Origin: Mesostigma viride
Taxonomy: Eukaryota; Streptophyta; Mesostigmatophyceae; Mesostigmatales; Mesostigmataceae
DNA: 64,000 nucleotides
Reading direction: 5' to 3'
Assembly: GCA_009746045.1 (NCBI GenBank)
Contig: RPFO01000299.1
Location: 580,001 to 644,000, forward strand
Below, in pieces: positions 24,101 through 35,442 of this stretch. The position numbers were made by a program, and so were the translations under genes. The notes under the pieces were generated by a model that was not told where the DNA came from, did not search any database, and worked only from the letters and a program-made list of their open reading frames with translations. Within the stretch, counting starts at the first letter, position 1; every line of letters starts with the position of its first letter.

Positions 24101-27100
24101 AGGTGACCGCCCGCTATTTATAAATGCAGGAGACCAGCCCGTCCTGCCATGCAAGTGGAGAGGTGACCGCGCGCTATTTATAAATGCAGGAGACCAGCCC
24201 GTCCTGCCGTGCAAGTGGAGAGGTGACCGCGCGCTATTTATAAATGCAGGAGACCAGCCCGTCCTGCCGTGCAAGTGGAGAGGTGACCGCGCGCTATTTA
24301 TAAATGCAGGAGACCAGCCCGTCCTGCCATGCAAGTGGAGAGGTGACCGCCCGCTATTTATAAATGCAGGAGACCAGCCCGTCCTGCCATGCAAGTGGAG
24401 AGGTGACCGCGCGCTATTTATAAATGCAGGAGACCAGCCCGTCCTGCCGTGCAAGTGGAGAGGTGACCGCGCGCTATTTATAAATGCAGGAGACCAGCCC
24501 GTCCTGCCGTGCAAGTGGAGAGGTGACCGCCCGCTATTTATAAATGCAGGAGACCAGCCCGTCCTGCCATGCAAGTGGAGAGGTGACCGCGCGCTATTTA
24601 TAAATGCAGGAGACCAGCCCGTCCTGCCGTGCAAGTGGAGAGGTGACCGCGCGCTATTTATAAATGCAGGAGACCAGCCCGTCCTGCCATGCAAGTGGAG
24701 AGGTGACCGCGCGCTATTTATAAATGCAGGAGACCAGCCCGTCCTGCCGTGCAAGTGGAGAGGTGACCGCGTGCAGAACGGGGGCTTGGCGCGGAACCGT
24801 TCGCAAACACTAGTGGCACGGCCCTCCGCCCGCCATACCTTGTGGTGTACGTTCGCAACGCACGGCCCTCCGCCCGCCATACCTTGTGGTGTACGTTCGC
24901 GACGCACGGCCCTCCGCCCGCCATACCTTGTGGTGTACGTTCGCAACGCACGGCCCTCCGCCCGCCATACCTTGTGGTGTACGTTCGCGACGCACGGCCC
25001 TCCGCCCGCCATACCTTGTGGTGTACGTTCGCAACGCACGGCCCTCCGCCCGCCATACCTTGTGGTGTACGTTTGCAACGCACGGCCCTCCGCCCGCCAT
25101 ACCTTGTGGTGTACGTTCGCAACGCACGGCCCTCCTCCCGCCATACCTTGTGGTGTACGTTCGCGACGCACGGCCCTCCGCCCGCCATACCTTGTGGTGT
25201 ACGTTCGCAACGCACGGCCCTCCGCCCGCCATACCTTGTGGTGTACGTTTGCAACGCACGGCCCTCCGCCCGCCATACCTTGTGGTGTACGTTCGCAACG
25301 CACGGCCCTCCGCCCGCCATACCTTGTGGTGTACGTTCGCGACGCACGGCCCTCCTCCCGCCATACCTTGTGGTGTACGTTTGCAACGCACGGCCCTCCG
25401 CCCGCCATACCTTGTGGTGTACGTTCGCAACGCACGGCCCTCCGCCCGCCATACCTTGTGGTGTACGTTTGCAACGCACGGCCCTCCGCCCGCCATACCT
25501 TGTGGTGTACGTTTGCAACGCACGGCCCTCCGCCCGCCATACCTTGTGGTGTACGTTCGCAACGCACGGCCCTCCTCCCGCCATACCTTGTGGTGTACGT
25601 TTGCAACGCACGGCCCTCCGCCCGCCATACCTTGTGGTGTACGTTTGCAACGCACGGCCCTCCGCCCGCCATACCTTGTGGTGTACGTTCGCAACGCACG
25701 GCCCTCCTCCCGCCATACCTTGTGGTGTACGTTCGCGACGCACGGCCCTCCGCCCGCCATACCTTGTGGTGTACGTTCGCAACGCACGGCCCTCCGCCCG
25801 CCATACCTTGTGGTGTACGTTTGCAACGCACGGCCCTCCGCCCGCCATACCTTGTGGTGTACGTTCGCAACGCACGGCCCTCCGCCCGCCATACCTTGTG
25901 GTGTACGTTCGCGACGCACGGCCCTCCTCCCGCCATACCTTGTGGTGTACGTTTGCAACGCACGGCCCTCCGCCCGCCATACCTTGTGGTGTACGTTCGC
26001 AACGCACGGCCCTCCGCCCGCCATACCTTGTGGTGTACGTTTGCAACGCACGGCCCTCCGCCCGCCATACCTTGTGGTGTACGTTTGCAACGCACGGCCC
26101 TCCGCCCGCCATACCTTGTGGTGTACGTTCGCAACGCACGGCCCTCCTCCCGCCATACCTTGTGGTGTACGTTCGCGACGCACGGCCCTCCGCCCGCCAT
26201 ACCTTGTGGTGTACGTTCGCAACGCACGGCCCTCCGCCCGCCATACCTTGTGGTGTACGTTTGCAACGCACGGCCCTCCGCCCGCCATACCTTGTGGTGT
26301 ACGTTCGCAACGCACGGCCCTCCGCCCGCCATACCTTGTGGTGTACGTTCGCGACGCACGGCCCTCCTCCCGCCATACCTTGTGGTGTACGTTTGCAACG
26401 CACGGCCCTCCGCCCGCCATACCTTGTGGTGTACGTTCGCAACGCACGGCCCTCCGCCCGCCATACCTTGTGGTGTACGTTCGCAACGCACGGCCCTCCG
26501 CCCGCCATACCTTGTGGTGTACGTTTGCAACGCACGGCCCTCCGCCCGCCATACCTTGTGGTGTACGTTTGCAACGCACGGCCCTCCCCCCGCCATACCT
26601 TGTGGTGTACGTTCGCAACGCACGGCCCTCCTCCCGCCATACCTTGTGGTGTACGTTTGCAACGCACGGCCCTCCCCCCGCCATACCTTGTGGTGTACGT
26701 TCGCAACGCACGGCCCTCCTCCCGCCATACCTTGTGGTGTACGTTCGCGACGCACGGCCCTCCGCCCGCCATACCTTGTGGTGTACGTTCGCAACGCACG
26801 GCCCTCCGCCCGCCATACCTTGTGGTGTACGTTTGCAACGCACGGCCCTCCGCCCGCCATACCTTGTGGTGTACGTTCGCAACGCACGGCCCTCCGCCCG
26901 CCATACCTTGTGGTGTACGTTCGCGACGCACGGCCCTCCTCCCGCCATACCTTGTGGTGTACGTTTGCAACGCACGGCCCTCCGCCCGCCATACCTTGTG
27001 GTGTACGTTCGCAACGCACGGCCCTCCGCCCGCCATACCTTGTGGTGTACGTTCGCAACGCACGGCCCTCCGCCCGCCATACCTTGTGGTGTACGTTTGC

Positions 27101-30100
27101 AACGCACGGCCCTCCGCCCGCCATACCTTGTGGTGTACGTTTGCAACGCACGGCCCTCCCCCGCCATACCTTGTGGTGTACGTTCGCAACGCACGGCCCT
27201 CCTCCCGCCATACCTTGTGGTGTACGTTTGCAACGCACGGCCCTCCCCCCGCCATACCTTGTGGTGTACGTTCGCAACGCACGGCCCTCCTCCCGCCATA
27301 CCTTGTGGTGTACGTTTGCAACGCACGGCCCTCCTCCCGCCATACCTTGTGGTGTACGTTCGCAACGCACGGCCCTCCTCCCGCCATACCTTGTGGTGTA
27401 CGTTCGCAACGCACGGCCCTCCTCCCGCCATACCTTGTGGTGTACGTTCGCGACGCACGGCCCTCCTCCCGCCATACCTTGTGGTGTACGTTCGCAACGC
27501 ACGGCCCTCCTCCCGCCATACCTTGTGGTGTACGTTTGCAACGCACGGCCCTCCCCCCGCCATACCTTGTGGTGTACGTTCGCAACGCACGGCCCTCCGC
27601 CCGCCATACCTTGTGGTGTATCTGCAGGCAGTGATTCATAAGCTCTGGGTCCCACTCCCACAGCGCGGTCGACCCTTCAATCTGCGGTCGGGGGTGTGGG
27701 TGGAGAAGTGCGGAAGCCACATGCGGATGAGCAACGCAATGGCAAGCGCAGACCTATCTAGCCTGACTCTGCTGCAGGCACGGGTGGCAAGCGGGCGACC
27801 GCAGCAGCTCACATGACACGAAGACGACGACGATGGCCTCCGTGCAGGCAGGCACAGCACGAGCAAGGACATGCCGGAGGCGCATCAAGTTACATATCCA
27901 ATACCCATAATCTCACATAGGCTTGCGTGTCTGCTAGCACAGAGATGCAGACGCCTATCTCGGGCATGCGTTTAGTAAGGGCTTGGCTGTCGACGCCTTT
28001 CTTCTGAACGCGTGGCTCCCTACGTCCTTTCCCCAACCCCCCCATATACATCCGTGAGCAACCCCCCACCACGCCTCCACCCTAAACGTACATCGGTGAA
28101 CACGGCTGCGACAGGCTCCCCATCCAGCGGGGGCCGCCGCTTCTTGGCAGCGAGCATGCGCTGCCGCTTCTTGGCCTCGGACGGCACCAGGAGCATGTAC
28201 ACCAAGTAGGACGCACTGCCCCCGAGTACAAGGAACAAGCCGACGCCCACCGGGAGCCACCGCCGCAGCCGCCTTGTGTCCGTGGACATCCTCTCGCAGA
28301 GGTGGCCTGCCGCGGACCGGTCGCAGTCGCACGAGCCCTCCCAGGGCAGCTGCCCGACCGGGCTGGACTCGAGCGCAAGGAACGTCTCTGCGGTCGGGAA
28401 CGCGCATGTCCCGCGGCCCGAGCACGGCTCCTCCACGCCCCCGCAGTGCGCGTCGTAGTCGCACACGCTGAAGAGAGCATCCGAGCGTAAGTCGCGGAAG
28501 CCCTTCAGGCGGTACAACTCGCAGTCGGCCATGCGGCGCCAGCTGGCGGGGCTCACGTCGCGCGTGACCAGCCGACCGGTGAGCACCTCCCCGTGGAAGA
28601 GGGCCTCCCCCGTGTGCTGCTGCAGCGTGGGCACCATGAACGCCAGGTAGGCCATCAGGTCCAGCTGCGGGGGGGAAAGTGGGGGAAGGTCACAGGGGGC
28701 AGAAGGATAGGGGGCAGGGGGGGAGAGGCGTAGGGGATAGGCCGGAGGGACGATAAGATGCAAGCAAACAAGACATGTAGGCTGGCGTTCGATGGCAGGG
28801 CAACTGTTGGGTAGGTCGGTGGGGAAGCGGGCATGGAGGGTGCATAAAGCCAAGAAGGCGAATTCCAAATTGCGTCCGCACAACCCCCGCTGGCCTGCAC
28901 ATCACCCACCCCGCTGGCATTCCACCCAGCATGTTGCGGACTGGCAACCCTTGACCTGCTGAGTCTGTCCCGTGTGGACGTCCCGAATGCCCTTTCCACA
29001 CGCAGGCACACGCTCGCGCCAACTCCACCAGCAAACAAATTAAACCTTGCACGCCCCCATGACAGCCCACGGGGACCACCCTCTTTCCATTCCCTTCCGA
29101 CCCCTCCGCTGGCTCACCTGCCAGTCCATGCACGCGGCGTGGCGGTGCCCCCCTGGCAGGGTGTCCGGGTACGCGAGCGCCTGGTAGTCGGACGAGCGGC
29201 AGTAGAGCGACATGAGCTGCGTGTCGTGGCCGCGCGTCACGTTGACGTCCTCCAGCAGCGCCAGCGTGAGCGCGACGTCCTCAGAGACAAAGGGGAGGAT
29301 CACGATGGTCTCGTAGACCGGCATGCTGGGAGCTGAAAGCAGCACGCGAAGCTTCTGCACAAACGTAGTGCGCAGGTCGTAGTGGGCCGGTGCCGGTTGG
29401 ATCTGGAGCGTGACGGGGCGCCTGCCCGCCACCCCCCCTGCAGACATGTTCAGGGACCCTGGCTGCGGCCAGTTGTCGTGCAGGAGCGACCAGACGCCCG
29501 TCCCCTTCTCCACGCTGCCCTTGGGAGGGAAGTTCCAGAACCCCGGCGGGAAGGGCAGGCTGTTGTTGAAGAATCCCTCGACAAACCCCTGTGCCATCTG
29601 AAACCAGACAGAGAGGTAGGTGAGCGGAACGAACATGAGCAGGTTGCCGCCGCCCCGGGCCTCTAACTGCTGTCGTGCGTACCACCCCAGTGCTTGCCAG
29701 GACTCCGCCCCTGGCCCAATGTACCCATTGGCCAGGTAGAGGTCCAGGTACTCCTGGATCGGCACGCCCACGTCGCGCGCACCCCCGAGCCAGTAGCTCC
29801 GGTTGCCCTTGGACGCGCCCAGCCGGGCCATTGCGGTGGCGACCGCTGGGTCGAGCAGCGCGAGGAAGTAGTCAAAGTTGAGCAGCGCGGTCCAGTTATT
29901 CTGCACCATGACCGACTCGGCTGCCACCAGCGCGCTCAGGCCAGAGGTGACCTCCGACATGCGCGGGCTGAGGTGGGGAGGGGGGGAGGGAGGGAGGGAG
30001 GGAGGAGGGAGGGAGGGAGGGAGGGAGGGAGGGAGGGAGGGAGGGAGGGAGGGAGGGAGGGAGGGAGGGAGGGAGGAGGGAGGGAGGGAGGGAGGGAGGG

Positions 30101-33100
30101 AGGGAGGGAGGGAGGAGGGAGGGAGGGAGGGAGGGAGGGAGGGAGGGAGGGAGGGAGGGAGGGAGGGAGGGAGGGAGGGAGGGAGGGAGGGAGGGAGGGA
30201 GGGAGGGAGGGAGGGAGGGAGGGAGGGAGGGAGGGAGGGAGGGGGGGGGGGTGAGTGGGGGGTGGGTGGGGTGGGTGGGGTGGGGTGGGGTGGGGTGGGT
30301 GGGGTGGGGTGGGGTGGGGTGGGGTGGGGTGGGGTGGGGTGGGGTGGGGTGGGGTGGGGTGGGGTGGGGTGGGGTGGGGTGGGGGGGTGGGGTGGGGTGG
30401 GGTGGGGTAAAATAGGGTCGGGAGGAGTCCTTGATTAGTTTAAATTAGCAAACCATCCAACATGCGAGTGCCAGGCGCAGCGCGAAAATAGCGGGCATGA
30501 GAAAAGTGGGAAAACGGTGGCGTCGATAAAATGCTGGTGTGTGTCTTCTACCCCGTGAGGGCGCGGGCGGCCATCTTGAACTTGGTTTACAGAGCACACT
30601 GTGAGAGAGCCAACACCTACCCATCAAACACTGTGCCATGGAAGTCCCGTATGCCATCGGAAAACCCTTGCGCCATATCCATGTGGAGCTCCAATATGGA
30701 GGGCAGCGTTCCTAGCGCCTTGATCTTGACATCCGTGCGGTTGAAGCACGCGCAGCCGCCCGTCACGTCACCAAATGCGCTGTCACCGCACACAGGGTAT
30801 CCCTGCTCGCGGCAGACCTCACGCGCCAGGTCAGCATCTTGGAACTGGCGGAGGGGGGAGGACAGGGTCATGGGGGGAAGGGGGAAGGAGGGGAACCAAC
30901 CGAAAGGGCGAAGCAAGTGGATGGATCAGGGACGAGGCAGCGAGGGAGCCGAGAGAACCAGCGGCATGCTGGCTGCTGGCTGCTGGCTGGCTGGTTGGTG
31001 CGCAGGGGGGGGGGGGAGGCGATGCATGGAGGGGGGGATAAAACTAGATGGGGTGGGAGGAGTGCGAGGGAGGATGCACCGGCTCAGGGGAGGGGAGGGA
31101 GGGGAGGGAGGGAGGGGAGGGGAGGGAGGGGAGGGAGGGGAGGGGAGGGGAGGGAGGGGGAGAGGGAGGGGAGGGGAGGGAGGGAGGGAGGGGAGGGAGG
31201 GAGGGGAGGGAGGGGAGGGGAGGGGAGGGGAGGGAGGGAGGGGAGGGGAGGGGAGGGGAGGGGAGGGGAGGGGAGGGAGGGGAGGGAGGGGGGGGGGAGG
31301 GAGGGAGGGGAGGGGAGGGAGGAGGGGAGGGGAGGGGAGGGGGGGAGGGAGGGAGGGAGGGGAGGAGGGAGGGGAGGGGAGGGGAGGGAGGGGAGGGGAG
31401 GGAGAGGGAGGGGAGGGGAGGGGAGGGGAGGGGAGGGGAGGGGAGGGGAGGGGAGGGGAGGGGAGGGGAGGGAGGGGAGGGGAGGGGAGGGAAGGGAAGG
31501 GAAGGGAAGGGAAGGGAAGGGAAGGGAAGGGAAGGGAAGGGAAGGGAAGGGAAGGGAAGGGAAGGGAAGGGAAGGGAAGGGAAGGGAAGGGAAGGGAAGG
31601 GAAGGGAAGGGAAGGGAAGGGAAGGGAAGGGAAGGGAAGGGAAGGGAAGGGAAGACTCACGCGGGTGTGGATGGGCATGGGTGAAGGCCTGTGGGCGGAG
31701 GGAAGTCCACAAGGATTAACAAGTGGGGAGTAAAAAGGATGGGTTGAGCTGAGCTGAGCTGTTCAGATGGGGTGGGTTGGGTGCGTGGGTGAGTGGGTGG
31801 AGTGGGGGCATGCAGGCCAACGGGCAGTGCATTGAGGACGGACCTCGACCAGGGGCATGACTGACTCTGCTACCGTGCCCACCGATGACATGAGTATGGC
31901 CGTCCTGGTATTATCATGGTGACAGCCAGGTTAGCACATGTCTTGCTCCATCACAAGGGGCACATTTCTCGCACAGATTAAAATTAAATTAAATTATAAC
32001 ATGACTCCGTTGGGAGATCATGTAGCACATATTCCCTTGCTGGATGGATGGAGGGGGGGCGAAGCCGCGACACCGAACTAATCTAACTCTAAGCTAATCT
32101 AATCCAGAAAACCCTAACCATTCTACTCAGCAAAGCGTCCCTTCCTCTTGGGGGGGGGGGCCTTGCCCACAGGGGCTGGCGTATGAGCCTGGACAATCGT
32201 CTTCCACCTCTTCTTGTTCTGCATAGCAGTCCAAGCAAGAGAGAGGGAGTGAATGCGATGTTCAAATGGGGCTGGGACCACTAGGTCATGACATGTTTGA
32301 CTACCTTCTTAGGTATGTCCTTGGGGCCAGGCCAGGTCAGGATATGCCGCCCTGGCTAGCCAAGCTGCTGGGGGCCTGCCAGACCGAGGTCGGTGTCTAC
32401 CTGGCTGGTGCGAGCAAGATGTCCTACGAATGCTATCCTACGCTGCCTAATCTCGTCCGAAATACGAGGCATGCCCTGGTACAAAGATTCTAAAGACCTA
32501 TGCGTGGAAAACCCTACATTCAGGGCCTGACGGAGCATCCTGGTTACCGTGCCGTCTAGCTTGGCGGCCAGCCCTCGGCGCCATAGGTGAGCACCGTGAG
32601 GACCACCGCGAGCACCCGTGAGACCTCGCACAGATAACCCAGGATATATAGCTACCCCACCTCCTGGCCCTAGCACAGCCGGCACCCAAGCCCCGGCCAC
32701 CCACCCCTGGCCCTAGCACAGCAACACCCATGCCCCGGCCACCCACCTCCTGGCCCTAGCGCAGCAACACCGATGCCCCGGCCACCCACCTCCTGGCCGT
32801 AGCGCAGCCAGCACCCATGCCCCGGCCACCCACCTCCTGGCCCTAGCGCAGCAACACCCATGCCCCGGCCACCCACCTCCTGGCCGTACCACAGCCAGCA
32901 CCCATGTCCCGGCCACCCACCTCCTGGCCCTAGCGCAGCCAGCACCCATGCCCCGGCCACCCACCTCCTGGCCCGACAGGAATGCGGCGCGCGTCTTGAC
33001 GCCGGATGGCGGGATGATGCGCCCGGTCTGCAGCTCATACCCCGCCAGCGCGACCGCCGCGTACGCCTGAGAGAAGTAATGCTGCTCGACGACAAGCACC

Positions 33101-35442
33101 GGGGCACCTGCGTGCACGTCCGCCAGTATCTCGACGGACGATCCGAAAACGATCACACGTCCGTACGGCAGCACGTGCTGCTGCAGCTGGACCTCACGCA
33201 CGATCGAGTAGACCACCGTGTCCATGACGACGAGGGCCGTGTTGGCCGTGCCATTGGTGGTAGCCAGTGAGAGGCTTGGGTCGTCGGCAATGACCTCCTC
33301 AACGAGCTGCATGGCCGCCAGAATAACAGTGATCTCCTCACTGATGAGGTGCGTGAACCCTGCACGCCCGGCGGCCGCGAGCCTTTGCTTGAGCATGCGG
33401 CAGCGATCGGCGAACGCCACATTTCCATCCCCCGTCACGAAACAGTCCACGCGCTCCACCCCCATGGCCACGAGCCGCACCACCAGGTCGCTGATGACAT
33501 GGTCCTCCTCGACACCGATGCTGGCGAGCGTGGCCAGCGCGGCCGCCCCCTTAGCCTGCCGCGCCTCGGCCGCGCGGCGCTGAAGCTGCGCCATGAGCCC
33601 CGCAGGCGCCCCCCCCACGATGTACACGGGGATGTCCGCCGCATGCGCCGCCAGCAGGGGCTCCAAATACTGGGGGGGGGGGGGGAAGGGGATGGGGTTG
33701 GGTGGATGGGGGTAGGAAACATGACAGTGGTGAGGAGAGGGGAGCAGACACTTATACAACTGGGGTGGGATGGACCGCAGTCATGGCCAATTTGAACAGC
33801 AAAATGACCCCGCTAGGCAGGCCACGGGGCGACTGCGCTGGCAGATGGTGATGGTTACAAGAACCAGCACGAGCCATCAACAGAACCCCATGCGCCATGG
33901 TGTGGTTTCTGGGTTGGCCTCCTGCCCACTTGGCCACGTTGGCAAAGCAAGGCTGGTGGGGCGGTAGCACAGCAGGTGTCAACATAGCAGCTTCTTATGT
34001 GCACTGTGCCAGGGTGACCAACATACAAGAGCCAAGAACATAACCTACATAAAGATTGTGGAGGCGGATGCAGGCCGGCATGGCCTGCACCCCTCTGCCT
34101 GCCCGGAGTTCTCCCCTGATGACCCACTGTGCGTAGCCAGCAGATGAATTTGCAGACGGAAACACTTGAACTGCCACGATGGGTGTGTGCCGATTTGTTT
34201 CCCCATTTTGTTTGCATGTGCGGGCATGCCCATGCTTACAGACAACCGCGGGGTAGAAGCAGCACACCTCCCTAGACCGTGCCATTTGCACAAATACCGC
34301 AGCATTGCACATACGTCTGACCATTGTGAGCTGAACCTGCACCCTGTTTTGGATTAGGCAGACGAATCCCGAATACATACGGTCAAGGCACGCTGGCTAA
34401 GGCGTGTTGGGCCCACAAAAGAATGCTGCCATGTAGTTCGTCCACAAATGAAACAGTGAATAAAAAAACAGCCACACGTTACCAACACCAGCACGCAATA
34501 CTTATCACGCGGATGAGCACCACGCAACCAGCTGACATGCGAGCGAGCGCGGCGCAGCAATCCGGCACGGAGTGAAGTAATACAGAGCCACAAGTAGACG
34601 CCGAACCCGCCAAGTGGCAGCCAACCACCAAGCAGCCCCTTGCACCGTATGACCTCATCAATTTGCGCTGATTTCCCTCCCCACGACTGTGCTGTGGCCG
34701 CCCCCCACACCCCTGCCCTAGCCCCAATTAAGGCCAGAGGATGAGCTGCAAGAGTGGACGAGCCCTTGACTAAGGGGTCACGCGGGTATGCCAGGGGTAT
34801 GAGGGTTGCCACGGTACACGGGGAACCTGTGGAGGGGGGGGAACCGCGCCGGCTTGCTTACCGTCTCGTCATGCAACGTGGTCACGATGGCGTTCACGCG
34901 GCTGCCCCGTGCGGCCCTCCACAGGAATGCGCGCGCCTCCTCCACCTGTCCTCCACAGTGGGAAACCCGAGACAAAACTAGAATGGGTTGTTATGGGTAG
35001 CCCTTTGACATAGACGGCAGCAGCTATCTGGAAGCTAGGACCCGCGAATCAGGGTATATTATGTACATCGGATGCACCATCAGCAAATCTGTTTCTGCCC
35101 CAAGCAAACCAGGAACCCGGCCAGGTCACGTACGTATAGGCGCTGGGTTTGCACGATCCGCAGCTGCTCCAGCTGGAGACCACGGTCCGCGGCGGCTTGG
35201 CGCGCGCCGGCTGACAGTTGGTACGCGGCATTGCTCGGATTTCGTACGTCGTATGGTTGGACAAACGCTATCACTAACGCGGTGCGATCCACGCAGGGGC
35301 AGAAGCAGGGGCATTCCTGACACGGGCAGGATCCGGAGGGATCACTTACGACGCTCACCGCCACCAGCAAGAGCAGCAAGCTGGCGAACAGGCAGCGTCG
35401 CAAACGACAAAATTCCAGCCGGTTCCACCACAAGCTTTCCAT
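21115..35442 (-). CDS. Receptor-type class III nucleotide cyclase with periplasmic-binding ectodomain and tandem catalytic domains
   Basis: Exons in gene order: 35442-35134, 34945-34862, 33669-32965, 30844-30621, 29967-29118, 28664-28092, 27681-27610, 23758-22523, 21828-21115. They total 4,767 nt, or 1,588 residues plus stop, and all phases fit. The protein has a signal anchor (about 17-33), a periplasmic-binding-protein type I-like ectodomain (about 50-366), a second extracellular region to about 790, and a Cys-rich EGF-like segment (about 792-848). A TM helix spans 860-884. Cyclase domain 1 carries the metal ligands Asp915 (VFTD) and Asp958 (EGDAF), but has Asp and Ala where the catalytic Asn/Arg should be. 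Domain 2 lacks the first Asp (FTFV, 1160-1163) but has Asn1307-x3-Arg1311 (NRSAR). This predicts one active site shared between the domains, as in C1/C2 cyclases. Domain 2 has Glu1200 and Ala1300 at the purine-selecting positions, closer to guanylate than adenylate cyclases. The C-terminal tail is low-complexity with a terminal coiled coil. The role, ligand-regulated cyclic nucleotide synthesis at a membrane, is inferred. Confidence 0.85.
23931..24770. repeat. 60-bp minisatellite, 14 copies, in cyclase intron 7
   Basis: Fourteen head-to-tail units of exactly 60 bp, containing CTATTTATAAATGCAGG and CCCGTCCTGCC. Units differ almost only at two positions: CCATG or CCGTG in the middle, and GCGC or CCGC at the junction. 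The junction C variant occurs after units 3, 7 and 10. Near identity implies recent amplification or gene conversion. It is open in some frames on both strands, but this is not evidence of coding. Confidence 0.97.
24818..27619 (-). repeat. 44-bp minisatellite, about 64 copies, each carrying a 5' splice donor copy
   Basis: The unit on the gene strand is TACACCACAAG, then GTATGGCGGGCGGAGGG, then CCGTGCGTTGCGAACG. The first part equals the last bases of the cyclase exon at 27,681-27,610 (ATACACCACAAG), followed by its donor GTATGG, so every unit repeats the exon-intron junction. Units vary at three sites: CCG/CCT/CCC, TTCGC/TTTGC and GCA/GCG. One unit near 27,165 has a 1-bp deletion. With no stop codon in long stretches of any frame, spurious open frames of 900-1,240 codons appear on both strands. 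Confidence 0.95.
29976..30405. repeat. (GGGA)n and (GGGGT)n arrays in cyclase intron 4
   Basis: Plus-strand GGGA repeats to about 30,240, then GGGGT repeats to about 30,405. On the gene (minus) strand this is a pyrimidine/C-rich array that ends at the acceptor CCTCCCCACCTCAG of the exon starting at 29,967. The polypyrimidine tract has apparently expanded. The G-rich strand is strongly quadruplex-prone. Confidence 0.9.
31083..31652. repeat. (GGGGA)n/(GGGAA)n array in cyclase intron 3
   Basis: Irregular GGGA/GGGGA units (31,083-31,490) pass into about 33 clean GGGAA units (31,486-31,652). On the gene strand it is a pure pyrimidine array lying about 240 bp upstream of the acceptor at 30,845. 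Peptide-like open frames (GREG, LPFPS) through it are artefacts. Confidence 0.9.
31979..32624 (-). mobile_element. 5'-truncated LINE (ORF2 C-terminus) inside cyclase intron 3, with TSD
   Basis: Minus-strand copy of the family A LINE: ORF2 C-terminal coding remnant (GHLARTSQVD near 32,400), 3' UTR, the CTCCCAACGGAG module and a TTTAATTTAATT tail. An 11-bp target-site duplication, CTCGCACAGAT, flanks it at 31,968-31,978 and 32,625-32,635. The insertion is therefore a clean target-primed event of about 646 bp. It lies in the same orientation as the host gene. Confidence 0.9.
32656..32964 (-). repeat. 43-45-bp minisatellite, 7 copies, each carrying a donor site copy
   Basis: On the gene strand each unit contains GGCCAGGAG, then GTGGGTGGCCGGGGCATGGG. 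GGCCAGGAG equals the last bases of the cyclase exon 33669-32965 and GTGGGT is its splice donor. The array begins exactly at the exon-intron border. It is unrelated in sequence to the 44-bp array in intron 7 but has the same logic and nearly the same period. Confidence 0.9.

Noticed and set aside
24818-27619. CRISPR-like array
   Set aside because: Units are contiguous with no spacers, in a eukaryotic intron, and derive from an exon-intron junction.
23927-27816. Open frames of 926-1,244 codons on both strands
   Set aside because: They run through the 60-bp and 44-bp minisatellites, exist in five or more frames at once and differ only by repeat register. Absence of stops is a property of the unit.
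30255-30405. GGGGT repeats as an internal telomere
   Set aside because: The unit is not a known telomeric repeat, grades into GGGA repeats and sits inside an intron next to an acceptor.
29694-31733. Gly/Arg/Glu-rich and Pro/Leu/Phe-rich reading frames
   Set aside because: Translation of GGGA/GGGGA/GGGAA microsatellites within cyclase introns.
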